Source: Pythium myriotylum (Eukaryota > Oomycota > Peronosporomycetes > Pythiales > Pythiaceae). Taken from it: 64,000 nt of DNA. The stretch is taken from positions 1,426,001 through 1,490,000 of the forward strand of contig JALJCQ010000023.1 in NCBI GenBank assembly GCA_023091665.1, read 5' to 3'. A model generated the notes under the pieces. It worked only from the letters and a program-made list of their open reading frames with translations, did no database searches and was not told where the DNA came from. Made by a program: the position numbers and the translations under genes. Of the stretch, positions 1 to 11,739 are shown one piece after another; position 1 is the stretch's first letter; each line of letters begins with the position of its first letter.

Positions 1-61
1 ACTGAGCTGTAAATAACGCGGCAACCATGACTTTCGGAACGTTGCATACTAGCTCAATCGT

Positions 62-277
62 TTGCATCCACTCAACGCGTGCGAAAAGGAGATCTTGGAG
101 GCGCGGCAACACGACAACCTCCCGGGCCAACGAAAGCGCGACTACGTCTTCTTCGGGCAGCTTGCCACGCTCTACGTCGCGGACGAAAAGACGCGCAGCG
201 GCACTGTTCACGCGAGCTACGCGTGGAGCGTGGTCCACATTTCGTCGTGGATCACGCTCCCAATCCCCATCAGGTAA
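62..277 (+). other. possible exon fragment at left edge
   Basis: A 71-codon open stretch ends at a good 5' splice-site-like sequence (ATCAG|GTAAGT near 276). The composition looks protein-like, with segments such as RDYVFFGQLATLYVADEK and SWITLPIPIR. I do not recognise a family. No continuing exon was found downstream, so it may be a gene remnant. No start can be chosen with confidence. Confidence 0.25.
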
Positions 278-399
278 GTCGACAACCTTCACCACTGAGT
301 CGTCCCATTCAATTTTGACCTTCCTCTCTCTTAAACTTCTGTGCTTTGCATAGAACGCAGTAACCCGGTTCATGTGAAAGGAGTAGGAGAACCGCAAGT

Positions 400-1098
400 C
401 TAAAGCAAGCATGAATCCAGTTTCGCAGGCGAGGTAGCGACAGCGGAACCGCGGGGAGTCGAAGTCGTGGATGCAAGATCTTGTGGAGTTGGTGCTGTAG
501 GAGACAGCGTCACGCCCGCCGCCGACTCCAGCCAAGCCTGATCCACCACTGTGAGCTGATCTAACGGGAAAATTAGGTTGAGGTCGTCTTCCCATACATG
601 CTGGTGGTGTCGGAGGTGGAGACACGAAAAGGGATTCGAGTGGGGATGCCGGCGGAGACTCTTCGTGTCGGTGTTCTGTAGGTCGCGGCTTCTACACTTG
701 CAGTTGTGGCGCTTGCATGGACGGGATGAGCAAAAATTAGCAACTAACTGTCTGTCACTATCATCAGAATGCACAGAGCGCCCATGGATTTCCTCTAGGC
801 ACTATCAAAGTTGACGCGCGGCTGTTTCGCCTACAACAAGTCCAGGGCGCGCCGCAGCGGCAATTTCGAGGCACATACGATGGAACGGTGTCTTGTTCCG
901 CCGCTTCTTGCCATGACTCACCTTTTCGGTCTTGCCGTGTGCTCTAACCTGCATTCCATGTCGAGCCATCGTTTCCTGTGCTGAGGAAGACTGCCAATAG
1001 CTCCCACGGCAGGCGCCTCCCCGACCAGAGCCAACGGTGCGTGGAAGGATGAGATGCCCGAAGTCTTCAATTAGCAACGTGAAGAAAACGGGGAGCAT
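400..1098 (-). other. unrecognised minus-strand open stretches, no assignable gene
   Basis: Two minus-strand ORFs (774-400 and 1098-805) lie in different frames. The first has a Cys/His/basic cluster (CSSRPCKRHNCKCRSRD) that could be a zinc-binding or nuclear motif. Neither shows a domain I recognise, and no splice pair joins them convincingly. They are probably remnants in a repeat-rich stretch. Confidence 0.2.
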
Positions 1099-1165
1099 CA
1101 GGAATAAGAAGCAAGGGAAGATCGCAACAGGGGACGAGGAGCAGAAGAGAGAAGGTAGACAGAGA

Positions 1166-1167
<2 letters not shown>

Positions 1168-1198
<31 letters not shown>
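1168..1198. repeat. (AG)n microsatellite
   Basis: An uninterrupted AG dinucleotide run of about 31 bp sits inside a longer purine-rich tract (about 1120-1200). It is a simple-sequence repeat with no coding meaning. Confidence 0.95.
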
Positions 1199-1199
<1 letters not shown>

Positions 1200-1453
1200 A
1201 GAGAAATGTACTTCATTGTCTTATGCAACGGACGCTTGCAAAAAGGTGTCGCCCCTGCTTGTAACAAGGCGAGGGTGTTGCAGCGCTGTCTGCTATGAAG
1301 ACGACCATTGCAGGAAATACATATTCGCTGCCTGGCACGAAGGCGGCATTAAGGTGTTGTACTACCATTAGGTATCATAATTAGGTTATTCCAAGAGCAA
1401 ATAGGATACAGTTGGGACCGTGCCTTTTGATATCACTAGTGGCATATTCCTGC

Positions 1454-2520
1454 TCAATCAGAGAAGCGAACCCCTAAAGATCTGTCGCTTGTATCGTGCA
1501 TCGTAGGCACAGACACATCATAACAGTTCAGAACAGCGACCTTGCACACATTCCCGACGTACGGCAGTACATAGCAAAATCGGAGACGCTCCCCTGCCAA
1601 GCACACGCGTGTTGGTGCAACAACGAGGGTGGCCAACGAAGCGATGATGAAGAGTCACTTCTCTCTCCGTGACATGACCCTGATGTTGAGAATCAAAAGC
1701 TCTAGGTTGGCGGCCTCACCAACAAGGCAGTGCCTATGACAGCATCCTTCTTGAATGAGGCGAGTAACCTCCTCGAGCAAGCGAAGTGAGCTCATCTTGC
1801 GCTGACTGAGAGTCTTGAATTGGGCCTCAAAGTATGGAGTGATTGGGAAAATAAGAAAGATGAGCTCTATTTTGGTCTACTGAAATGCGCGCGTGGCTAC
1901 TTCAGCTTCGTGCGTATGTTTCGTAAAGCAGTACCGAGCTGGTCTTCCTTTGTAATGAATGCACACATTTCGACCGAAAGCTGAGGCACCTTGCGGCCAC
2001 TACATTTGGTGGAACTTTGAACGTGCAGCATCTCGTCATGCTCCGCGTGGTAGAAGTCGTAGGCAGTGCAGTACAACACCTTCCAAACGACGGGACAGCA
2101 CGATCTTCTCCCGCCCTGCTTGGGGACGGTAGACGCTTCCTTTTCTCCCCATCTGCTGTTCACTGCGCTGCTGTCCGTCGCGGCGCTGTTGTCCATAAGG
2201 AGGCTGCTGCTCGTGAGCTTGGCCTTCTCTAGATCGACTGCAGCATTGAAGCAGTCGGCGCTTCCACATTTAAAGCACCGCAGAATCATCCCATGAAGGC
2301 CTCCACAGAGAGTGCCTTTTGGTAACGTCTTCGAGTAGTAGGTATTGAACCAGCACATCTCTTCATCGCTCAGCTCGTCAAACTCGTCTTCGGTGAGCCG
2401 AGCGGCATGCACAGTCCAACTCATGATTCTGAGCAGACGATACGGCACAAGCACCAATCGTCTATCTGACTCCCCTGACTCGTGCACGCCATTCATCGAG
2501 TCCAATTTGTATGTGCACAC
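1454..2520 (-). pseudogene. decayed transposase-like ORF fragments
   Basis: A 207-aa minus-strand ORF (2520-1897) contains spaced cysteines (CFKCGSADCF) and a basic end (STKCSGRKVPQLSVEMCAF). It is followed by a 60-aa open stretch (1636-1454) with VGNVCKVAVLNCYDVS. This layout resembles the N-terminal part of DNA-transposon ORFs common in oomycetes, where a Cys-containing region precedes a conserved VCK..FL..Y..S segment before a DDE domain. No DDE core is visible. Family assignment is inference; a translated search against oomycete repeat libraries would decide. Confidence 0.3.
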
Positions 2521-2529
2521 CTCGTTCTA

Positions 2530-3590
2530 GGCTGTCTATTATGGCGTGGACAACATTAATATCAGTGATTGTCTCTTCTACGAACTTTCTTATGTGCACC
2601 ACACCCTGGTATGCTGGGCCGCGTTTCGTGTATGCTGGCACCTGAAACAAGCCAGCTGTGTATGCTCCAGACCCCCGTTTTATGCTCGCACCCTCATTCT
2701 TAATGTTTCGCTCTTGTTATGTGTATGCTACTACACTGCTCTCTACAAACGAATGGTTGAATTTGTATTAATGGTTTTGGTGTGATTGTGAATTTCTTTG
2801 CGCACTAGTAACGTAGGGATGGCAATATCAGCCATTTTCTATGATTTTATCAGCCCCAACTTTCATTACATTCGCATCCGTTTATCGACCCGCACTTAAG
2901 AATCCGGACCATACTGTGGTAACGCGGTCGGCTAAAACTGGGGGACAGCGAACCCCTCAGCAGCCGAGCCGTGCACACAACAGATCTTGATCCTTGATTC
3001 GAGGGGCAGCAACTTACCACTGACGTCGACAGGCCTTGAAAATCGCTGTGGCCTGGACCGTGGGCGCTCTGGACTCCGAAATCGGGGGGGAGAGAGAGAG
3101 ACCAAGGGGTCGTGAATCCCTTGGTTTTCCGGCTCTGGTGGCTGCGTGTAGATGGAGGACACGCGGCCGGCCGGTCAAACGCAGAGCCGATCGGATCAAC
3201 CTCAACACGGTTGTGCCGGATGCGTGGGGTGAAGTGCGGGCGCTTCGGGCTTGGTGGCGCGCTCGTGCGACTAAGTCAAGCACTCGCAACGCCGGGGATC
3301 GTCTCGCGATCGCCCTGGGTCTTCCTTGCCTTTCCTTTCCTTGTGGCGGTGGTGCGCGGTCGTCTGACGCGCGCGCCGACCGCCTGCCTTGAGCCGAGCT
3401 GCTTGACGCGGCTCGGGGGTTTTAACGTCACCTCCCTGCCGGTGACGGGACTTGTGTGAGCCCTGCGCTCCCTTGTACGTCTTGGGGACTTGTGTACTTG
3501 GTCGCGAAATGCAGAGTCTATTCCTTTGGAGTTTTCCTGCCTTCCTAGAGTCCTACGCTATCTGATTCACACTGGGTACACGCCCCTAAC
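2530..3590. other. no recognisable gene
   Basis: About 1 kb without a supportable gene. Open stretches at 3036-3459 (+) and 2932-3289 (-) overlap each other in several frames of a GC-rich segment and show no domain or codon-periodic protein signal I recognise. Four imperfect spaced copies of an ATGCT-containing word lie at 2609-2690. Confidence 0.5.
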
Positions 3591-3640
3591 CCTACAACCC
3601 TACAACTGTATCCGCAACCACCCGGGTGCCGTCTAATCAT

Positions 3641-3820
3641 CAGGCGATCCGTAGATGTCTCAGCCGATCGGTAGATGTCTCAGCCGACCCGTCGATATGT
3701 TAGGCGATCCGTACGTCCACCAGGTGGTCGGGGAATCGCTTGGCCGATCGGGTAGGCATCTCGACGATCGCCTCACAGTAGTTCGAGCCGGTCGATCACC
3801 TAGGCGCTTCGGTGTCCCTT
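3641..3820. repeat. degenerate 20-bp tandem repeat with GATC core
   Basis: Successive 20-bp blocks starting at 3641, 3661, 3681, 3701, 3721, 3741, 3761, 3781 and 3801 share the pattern (c/t)agCCGATC(c/g)GTagatgtct, with divergence growing rightward. The first three units are clearest. The array lies just beyond the 3' end of the minus-strand LINE ORFs, so it is plausibly part of that element's 3' UTR or tail. Confidence 0.7.
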
Positions 3821-3994
3821 CTCGTGTCCCTTTGACACTCGGCGGCCGTGCGCCTGGTTGAAGGCGTCTGCTGGATCACCTGGCCGTTGGGTTGGTTCAA
3901 CACACTTCCCGCCGATCGCCTGCCCTCCCTCGGGCGGGCGGTCGGTTCACCGCTTCGGACGACACTCATGCCGACTCCTTGATGTTGCCCGTTG

Positions 3995-4971
3995 TTACCC
4001 GAAGTCCTGATCACCTTGCATCAAATGCCTTGGGTGCCACCCTTCGATCTGGGTCGGCCCATCCTCCGCAGCTGCTTGTGCCACGTCCCGTCTGGATTGG
4101 GCCGCTCCACCACAATACTTCCTTTTTCCCATGGCAAAAAAAAACTCTTTTTTTGTATTACCGAAGAAGTGAGACACCTGGGTGGTCGGACCAGACCCGC
4201 TGAGCGTCAGCTCCCTGGAGATATACTCTGGTCTACTACGCTTTCGCGCGCACACTTGGCCGTGCTCGTATAGCCCAATGGCTCGGTGAACGTCTTCTAG
4301 TAAGTCCTCAGCAGGCCATAGCGGCCGCATGTCGTGCGTCACATCCGAAATAAGGAGACGTGTAAGTTCTTCGTCAACGGGTGTCAAGTCGGTTGTGGAG
4401 GTTTCACTGTTTCGTTGGTCCATCGCATGGTTGACGAGGAAATCTGCCATCTTGTTGCCGGCGCGTAGAGTGTGCATGAATGATACGGTTGGGAGGTGAC
4501 TGAGCAAGTCGGCTGTCCGTTCGACATATCGTCTGAGGTGTTTGGATCGGCAGTTAGCTAGGCCTGCAGCCTGGCGCAACACGGGTTTGCTGTCCCCAAT
4601 TAGCGTGATCTTTGGTGATAGGGAGTCGTACCGACGCACACACATTTGCAGTCCTCGGTGTAGGGCCGGGTGCTAGGCTTCGTTGTTGGTACCTTTGGGC
4701 CCTACGTACGTGGATGCCCACCATGCCAATTCCCAGTGACAGGCTGGAGGACGCGATAGCAATGCACACCCGCTTCCGGCGACGCCTGGGTTCCCCCTGG
4801 AGCCTCCGTCGAAGTAATGCCGGACTTCAAGCTGATTCGCGGCCGGTGTGTCTGTGTCGTCCGGGAGGATGCCCCAGAAAACATCAAAGTCCGTGGCAAA
4901 AGGCGCAAACACGTTGTCATCCCGTTCTCACACAGGGCTCGGAGTTGGCGGTCGACCGTAGGCCAGATCAT
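3995..4971 (-). pseudogene. LINE RNase H domain, one in-frame stop
   Basis: The RNase H signature YFDGGSRGNPGVAGSG is followed by TNNEA, then an in-frame TAG near 4673. The same frame then resumes with LIGDSKPVLRQ and HTLRAGNKMADFLVNHAMD, which match the later RNase H blocks (GDS.LV and the N..AD..AN.A motif). One nonsense mutation therefore separates two halves of an otherwise readable domain. It would degrade RNA in RNA/DNA hybrids if intact. Confidence 0.8.
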
Positions 4972-5085
4972 CGCCTCCAGGCCCTTTTCTGGCGGTCTGA
5001 CATCTCTGAAGAGTGCGGAGTTTCTGTGTAGCCAAAGTTGGTGTACTCCGACCGTACATATGACCGCCCAAGTGTGGCTGATAAG

Positions 5086-7027
5086 CTATTGTCTCTTTGC
5101 TTGTCGTGGTTCCACCTGTGCGAAGCAGTCGTGAAGTTGGGATCGCTGGGCCGGTGGTTGCCATGCAAATATTTCAGAAGCCGCTCCTCCAGTGCCTGGA
5201 GATCCTGTCCAGCCCCTCCACGCGTTAGACCAAAATAGCGCTGCTCCCGCACACGTCCACAGGATGTGCTCGTACGTAGCTGACTTGCGACCGGTACAAA
5301 ATCGGTGTGGGCATGGCACCTCCTCCCCAGTGGAGTCTTGGAGGGATAGTCCCCCTAGCACAAGGCGATACCAAAAGAATTGCTGATACTCGGAGAGACC
5401 GTTCTGGCGCTGGGGCAGGGCTCGTAGGGAGACGGTCTGCAGAGCCGATGCAATCTCTACGTTGCACTCTCGTTCCTTTGCCAAGCGTTTTGTCAGTTTG
5501 ACGAGCCCAGGGAGTGGGTTGTGTAAAGCCGGCCGTATCAGCGCGTGAGTCAGCTTCCTCAAGGCTAGTGCAGGTTTGGGGGGTGCTGAAAGCATCGAGA
5601 ACAACGTCGGAGCATGCTGTAGGCGCGGATGCCCGGCCAGAGTGACTGGCGGGCCTTCTCGTAATGCTGCTAAATCGGCTTCAGTTTCTTCAGCGTCGTC
5701 TAGTGCCTCGAACCGGAGTGGGCGCTGCCAACCCTGTGGTTGAGCCGAAAGCCGGGGAGGTGGCGGGTCCTGAGGCTGGCTCTCCCATTTGTCTCGCAGC
5801 TGCACTCCATGGATGGCTCTGTCTTGCCCATTCATAGGCATTGAATACGTCGTGATGAATATTAGCGTAGACACGCGTCGCTTGGTCGGTCGGGTCACCA
5901 GGCAAGGTCGGATGGTTGGTGATCTGGACACTGAGCCAAAGATCGAGGTTGTGCGCGGCGGACTTCCGCATTCGACGCGAATCGCCGCATGGGTTGCGGA
6001 AACGGAAGAGGCCGTGTTCGACTTCGGTCAGGACAAGTTCCCCGACCGTCCGCAATCGAAGACCTCGATTCGCATCGTGTTGTACCGCCTGCTTGGATTG
6101 TGTGCGGATCCACTCGTTATCTGCCCAGGGAAACTCGTTCCAGAAAGCTCTGATCTCGACAGGCATCGAGGCGTACACCGCCGTCTAGAGCTCTCGTAGA
6201 GTAGGCCACATATCCGCAGGTACCTGGATATGCCAGGTGGTGGTGGAAAGCCATTGCACGCTGTCCCAAGGCCGTTGCCATGCTTTCAGGAACTGTGCTT
6301 TGCGATCGAAGAGTGTGTCGGGATGAGGGTAGCTGGCCGTGATGATCGCATTAACCAACGTAACGGCCGCGGTCGTTGCTTTGGCGCTTGCTGTCCTGGT
6401 TCCTGTGAGGTTGGTGGCCGATCGACTGGGAAAGATTGCCATGGAGCCCTGCCGCGCTTCTTGCCGCTGTGAGTGGTAGACCACTCGAAAAGCCTCCCAG
6501 TACTTGTGATGAGGTTGAGAGTTCCATCGTAAGATCCGTGTTGCTGCTTGGGCTAGCATTGCTCCTCGGTAGTCCCGGAGCCCCACTCCCCCCAACGCTC
6601 GCGGGAGCTCCATGATTTCCCGGGCGAGCCTATGGGCTCTCGGCGGTTCCCGTACTGGAGTCCCCTTCCACGCAAACTGGCACCAGAGGCTGTCTATTCT
6701 CTGCTGGGTCGACTGATCAGGTGGGAAGAAGCGTGCTGTGAAAAGCAAGCTAGATGTACTCGCAAAGTTGATGATCTGGACTCGGTCACTTACCCCAGTG
6801 GCGTATTGTTCGAGATTACCCAAGCGTTTGGTCATTTTACCAAGGCGCTTATCCCATTTGTCTCGATGGAGATCCTCTATCCCAATTTCGACTCCCAAGC
6901 ATGTGGTGGTTGACCCCGTGGTACCACCGGGAAAGGTCTCAACCACTCGCTCTGGTACGTAGGATCCAAGACGATTGGGTGGCTTTTTGTCGGCTGCACC
7001 CGAAGTCCCAAGACGGATCCAAAACAC
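5086..7027 (-). pseudogene. LINE RT thumb/connection and zf-RVT segment
   Basis: Two frames cover this stretch. 7027-6185 reads on past one stop into 6178-5690, then shifts to 5931-5086. Recognisable pieces are the post-RT region (LCVEIG-like TTCLGVEIGIEDL; RALGGVGLRDYRGAMLAQA) and a zinc-binding knuckle CPHRFCTGRKSATYEHILW ending TC, the C..C...H...C pattern of zf-RVT. It links RT to the RNase H domain of the same element. Confidence 0.75.
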
Positions 7028-8076
7028 TGCAAGACGCGTGTGAGAGCCTCCACCATGTCCACGTCGTCAATGAAGACGACAGAGGCTTCGGCGAACGCCG
7101 ATAACGTGTGACGGTGAGATCGGTATGTGCTGTGGAGTTCTATGCCCTGAATTGCTGGGTCTGAGTCGAGAGCGTGTTTCAACGTTTCCGCTGCTAAAAG
7201 AAAAAGCAACGGAGCCAACGGGCATGATTGAAGTATTCCGGAGACTATGTCAAACCTGGTTGATACCTCACCGTTCACAATCACTTGTGCAGTTGTATCA
7301 TGGTGGAATCGCCGCAGAAGATCGATAAAATACTTGGGATGTCCAAAATCTTCCATGGCTTTCCAGACAAATTCTCTCTCAACTGAGTCGTATGCTTTGC
7401 TGAAGTCCACCAGTACGATGGCTCCAATGGGTCGAGACCGCTCCGACACTTGGCGGAGGATCGCTCGCATCAATGTGATGCTATCGTCCAGCCATCTTCC
7501 CCGCACGAAACCGTGCTGGTCCTGACCTATAGGTGTACGCAAGCTGGCTTGGACTCGGTCTGCCGAAATCTTCATGAAAATTTTGTAGCCGGATTGGAGC
7601 TAAGAGATGGGACGATAATTCGCTGCCAGCGTGAGGTCGCCAGCATTCGGAATCGGCACAATCAACGCTTGCGCGAAGCTTGCTGGTGGCGGGTCTCCTC
7701 GCATAAACCTAGTGAACCATCGAGCGAGCCACGGCGCTAGCAGAGAGCCCCAATCCTTGAAGAAGTCATTGTTCAATCTATCCGGACCGGCGGCTTTATG
7801 ACGTCCGAGCTGCGCTATTGCAGTCAGTACCTCGTGTTCACGCACTTCCTCCAGGAGAGCCTGGCCCTGCTCCTCGGTCAACCTGTGAGTTTGTGGGATG
7901 TCATACAACTCTGCGCAGGCAATCCTTAAGGTGTCCCCACTCACCGCTGCATGATGCACTCTAAGTATGGGCTTCATTTCCGCCGCCTTAACGTCCGCTT
8001 CAGATGCGTCCGGTGGCAAGTCAGTGCTGGTGGTTTTGGCCAATCTGGGTATTGCTCTGCGTTGGTCCCCCTGCAC
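6877..8076 (-). pseudogene. LINE reverse transcriptase core
   Basis: RT blocks are visible in order: KAAGPDRLNNDFFKDWG, NYRPIS, an in-frame TAG near 7600, then LQSGYKIFMKI, GQDQHGFVRGRWLDDSI, VLVDFSKAYDSVEREF, GILQSCPLAPLLFLL and the catalytic FIDD (canonical FADD) in SVVFIDDVDMV. Only the one nonsense codon and a frameshift near 7000 interrupt it. The enzyme would copy the element RNA at the nicked target. Confidence 0.85.
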
Positions 8077-8228
8077 AACGCCGAGTTCCCACTCATCTCC
8101 AATGTATTCCGTTGGTACACTTTGCGCTGCTTCCTCTCAGCGCGAGCTTGACTAAACTTGATCAGATCTTCGAGCGATCGTATACGTTGGCGCGCCCAAT
8201 AATCGTGTTTCCGTTGTTGTCGCCGTGC

Positions 8229-9000
8229 TCACCGCCGTTCGTCGTCCAGCTGTATTCGATGTAGAGAGCACGTGAGTTTGTGGAGAGTTTCGTCAAATCT
8301 CCACTCTCGCTTGTGTGCTTGCTCCAGAGTCGCGCACAGCGCTTGCCCGACCAATCGATCCGGTATTTCGTGATCTCGTCCTCGAAGTGGATACGGTAGT
8401 TCGGATATGGGATTTTGTACTGGTCGAATACTCGGATCTCTGAGCCACATGATAACTCCTACATGGTCGGAGGTCGCCGCCGGAGTCACCTTCTCGGTCC
8501 CAACGATCCACGCTCGATGGAGCCTGTTGATAAATCCTCTGTCGAGTCTCGATCCAGACGCCTGTTGCCAATATGTGAGTTGATAGATTGTCGGGGTCCC
8601 TGCTCGTGCACATCGACCAGAGTGCGTTCCGCTACAAATGAGGATAGCGCTTTACTCTCAGACTTCTCCCGCCCCCACACGCCGTTGCGTATCCGATCCG
8701 TCGAGGGATTCAATACGCAGTTGAAGTCCCCGAGGAAGATCGTGGGTTTGGAGTCCGCTGGAACCCGCTGCCGTAAGCTGCTGAAGAAGTTCTCCCTTTG
8801 GAGCGGGCGACTTGGCGCATAAATACCAAAAACCCGGCGATTCAATCACGAGACACCGGCCGTCGTCCTCGTTGGACACCCGAGCCTGAAAGTTCTCGTG
8901 AAACAACGACGGACGGAGGAAGAACCCCCCCCCCCCCCCCCCCCCCTCGCCCAGCCTTGGTTCCAGTGACTGAGCAGAAAGTCAACCGTTGAGATGGGTC
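8229..9000 (-). pseudogene. LINE APE-like endonuclease domain
   Basis: Endonuclease/exonuclease/phosphatase motifs are FLGDFNCVLNPSTDR (GDFN) and SDHVGVIMW (SDH). The upstream part RVSNEDDGRCLVIE is in a second frame. Still further upstream, across a 20-base C run (poly-G on the coding strand), the frame TVDFLLSHWNQGW continues the domain. At least two frameshifts break it. Confidence 0.7.
8927..8946. repeat. poly-C homopolymer, 20 bp
   Basis: Twenty consecutive C on the plus strand. On the LINE coding strand it is poly-G encoding a Gly run at the place where endonuclease domains usually have a G-R-G-G-V segment. It may be a replication-slippage expansion or a base-calling artefact. Confidence 0.95.
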
Positions 9001-9260
9001 AGGTCGCCTTCCTCACACACGGCACCACTTCTCCTCGAGACGGTCCGCCTCCGCGGAAGTAGCGATGTGCAGTTCTTGGGCAGCAATACAGTAGTGTATT
9101 GAAATGTCTTCGGCGCCGAACCTAAAATATCGTTACATTCGGGGAACATTCGTGTAACACGTGAACATTGCAGTGCTAAAGTTGAAGTGGGCATCTTCAT
9201 TTCCACACCATGGACGCGAGCAACTAGGATGAGAAGACGGCGGACGAGATCTTAGATCTC

Positions 9261-11736
9261 ATGGACTGCGAGCTGGGGGAGTCATCAAGCAAGCAGGACA
9301 CCTTAGCTCGATCTAAGTTCAATCAATTCCTCTCACACATTGCATTCGGGCGCGACTTCGGAAGTCTCCGGAAGAAAGACGTCACCACCGATTTGATCGG
9401 CAAGTTTTGCTCGTTTTTTGCTCCAGGACGATGTGAGCTGGCAGACATCCATGAACTACTTGAGCTCGGTGAAGCGTCAACTTGAGACCACCGTGCGCAC
9501 AGAGCTATTCAAGAAAGAGAGCGAATGGTATCGCCGCCGCCGTAATCTCCATCAGCAGTATGCTTTGCAAGCGATTAAGACGGGCAAACGCCTAAAGGAC
9601 CAAGCGCCAATGATGACACTGGAAGATCTTGAAGTAACGAGCAAGGCTCTCTTCCTTCAGAACAGGCCTACAGCGCTTATGGATCGCACGCTGCTGAACA
9701 ATCGGTGGTTGACAATTGGAAGAAGCTCTGACATTGGCAATTTGCTATTTGATGATCTGCATTGGCTGGGCAGGTTCTTGGTGATTGATCTGACACGGTA
9801 AGGCTTTCGTGTGTGTGGTGGATGCGGTGTCTACAACAAATTAAGGCAACGTGAGTTTGACATGTAGTCTCAAAGTGCGTCAGCAGCATTCTGTCTCCAT
9901 CTTCTGCTCGCCTGGAAAACGGACCATCGATCCTTTCCACTCCTTGGCAAGTCAGCTCGTTGCTGATCCCTACAATGCGTCACACAGAGTTTTCTCACAA
10001 ATTACTGAGGGCAAAACCGAGACCAGAATTGCCGCGCACATCAATCGCGTTCTAAAGAGTTTGTACCAGACCGATGCTGGGGCCGTTCTTACCCCAGGAC
10101 GCCAATCTCACTCCGCACGTCGTGGCGGAGCGATCCACGCAAGCAGCCATGGTGATGTAAAGCTCTCTGACCTGGCTTATCGTGGTTTGTGGAGCATGGA
10201 TGGCTTCGCGACGCTGCTCGAGTACATATCACCAACTTCGGCTAGTGAGCAGAAGATTGCAAAAGTGTTAGGGGGTTGGGCGGATCCAGAACGCGCGGGT
10301 TCACCTCCGTCGCTTTCATGCTTCCTCGCTCATCATCATGAAGCAAAGGCCCGCGTCGCAGAGTTTGCCGCTACGATGCGCCGACTGTACTTCTCAAAGC
10401 TCGCCAAACAAGGATTTGCAGACTGCCTGACTGCCACGCTACTCATGTACTTCGACGAGACACTCGCAGTCGCATCCGACCACATTGTGCACACAAACAT
10501 GCTTGCATGTTCGCGCCAAATGCGCACACGGATGGCGACAGTTGAGGAGCTGAAGGGGTGGGGGCGCTTTATTCGAAAACACTTCGTACTCGAAAATCCA
10601 CTCTCGCTACCTGTGCAGTACGTGAAGAGCTACATGAGTGACCGCGAGCTCGACGAAAATTATGTTGGGATACATACATTTGCAGGCGTGGAATCGCCGG
10701 TTATCGTGAGGTTGTGGCCGAGCTTCAGGACGTCAAGACCATGCTTCACAGAGTGCTGGATGGGATGCACGCTCTGCAGCTGTCTCGCGGTCAGGAACAA
10801 TGTGCGTGCACGCACCAAAGTCTACACGACACAACGCCGCAGTACGTCAGATTACAGCCTACTTCTCAACTCAGCAACGACACACAGCCTCGCCCCGGCC
10901 ACCCCACGTCGTTGCTTGGCCGGCTGTGGCCGCAGGATTTTACGTCCCTTCGAAGTATGCTTCTGCAAGATCAAATCATCCGGTACGTCCGCGACGGTCT
11001 TGCCTTTGCCGCGTACGACCCTACGAATCGAGTTCAAAAGGAGGTTCAAAGCGCGATCCAAATTGTAAAAGAGTTCGTGGAGCTGGCGTCCTTACCTTCC
11101 GGACATCAGCCGGCGTCAGAAGCACTCACGCTGGCTCACAGTCATGCCTCTGCTGCGTTTGCGCGTCGGGTGCAACGCGCTGTGGTTGATTTTATCGAAG
11201 CGAAGCGCCCTCGACCCGAAGCCAAGAAGCGTCAGCGCCTGCTGACTGGAATGGTTTCAGGTGTTGTTCGCGCATGGGGACCCTCGATCCAACAAGTCGC
11301 GCGTCGGCCGCGCTGTTTCCGAAACTCCGCTTTGAGTACACTACATAAATCTACACACGAAAGTAATATAAGTGCATGCATTATGCCTCCCATGTCACAC
11401 AGTCGCGTTGTGCCATCACCATCGCTACTCGCAGCTGTGCACATGCCTTCCACTCACACGTCGCAGGCAGGGCCACGCGCAACCCCTACGCGCCGACAAC
11501 CACGGCCACAAGGCCCACCGCTAACACCACGCACGACACCGACGACCGCGAGCCCACAGCAACACGACCGCGACGCCCAGCAACAGCGGCGGCAGCACGA
11601 CCGCGACAACCAGCAACCGCGGCAGTACGAGTGCGACACCCAGTTGCAGCAGCACGACCGCGACGCCCAGCCGCAACAGCAGCAAGACCACGACGCCGAA
11701 CCGCACCGAGCCACTGTTCTTTTTGTTCTCGAGTGA
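9261..11736 (+). mobile_element. Crypton-like tyrosine recombinase element
   Basis: Three ORF segments read as one protein: 9261-9485, 9418-9797, then a 70-bp GT-AG intron (9798-9867), then 9868-10720, with a further frame change into 10714-11736. The N-terminal part is helical and DNA-binding-like (ARSKFNQFLSHIAFGRDFG, then WQTSMNYLSSVKRQLE). Tyrosine-recombinase landmarks follow: first Arg in LTIGRSSDIGNLLFDDLHW, H-x-x-R in SHSARRGGA, and a W/Y block GLWSMDGFATLLEYI. This suits Cryptons, known in oomycetes. The early frame change falls at a T6 run near 9416, so it could be sequence error or decay. The C-terminal 340 codons end in a Q/R/D-rich low-complexity tail. I saw no terminal repeats, as expected for Cryptons. 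Confidence 0.65.
11540..11710 (+). repeat. CACGACCGCGACGCCCAGCA-like low-complexity array
   Basis: Irregular repeats of a CAGCAACAC/GACCGCGAC word encode a Q/H/R/D-rich tail at the end of the Crypton ORF. Units are diverged and of uneven spacing. Confidence 0.6.
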
Positions 11737-11739
11737 GAA

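Larger units (their letters stand above)
3995..9000 (-). mobile_element. LINE-type non-LTR retrotransposon (APE, RT, zinc knuckle, RNase H), decayed
   Basis: Reading right to left on the minus strand, the domain order is APE-like endonuclease (about 9000-8229), reverse transcriptase (8076-6877), RT thumb/connection (7027-6185), Cys/His zf-RVT knuckle (near 5300-5230) and RNase H (4971-3995). The order endonuclease-RT-RNase H is that of I/Tad/Jockey-like LINEs. The reading frame is broken by several frameshifts and nonsense codons, so the copy is inactive. Ends are approximate: I saw no target-site duplication or poly(A) tail. A 20-bp tandem array just past the 3' end may belong to the element. 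Confidence 0.85.

Noticed and set aside
3583..3612. interstitial telomere-like CCCTAA/CCCTA words
   Set aside because: Only one or two imperfect units; not an array.
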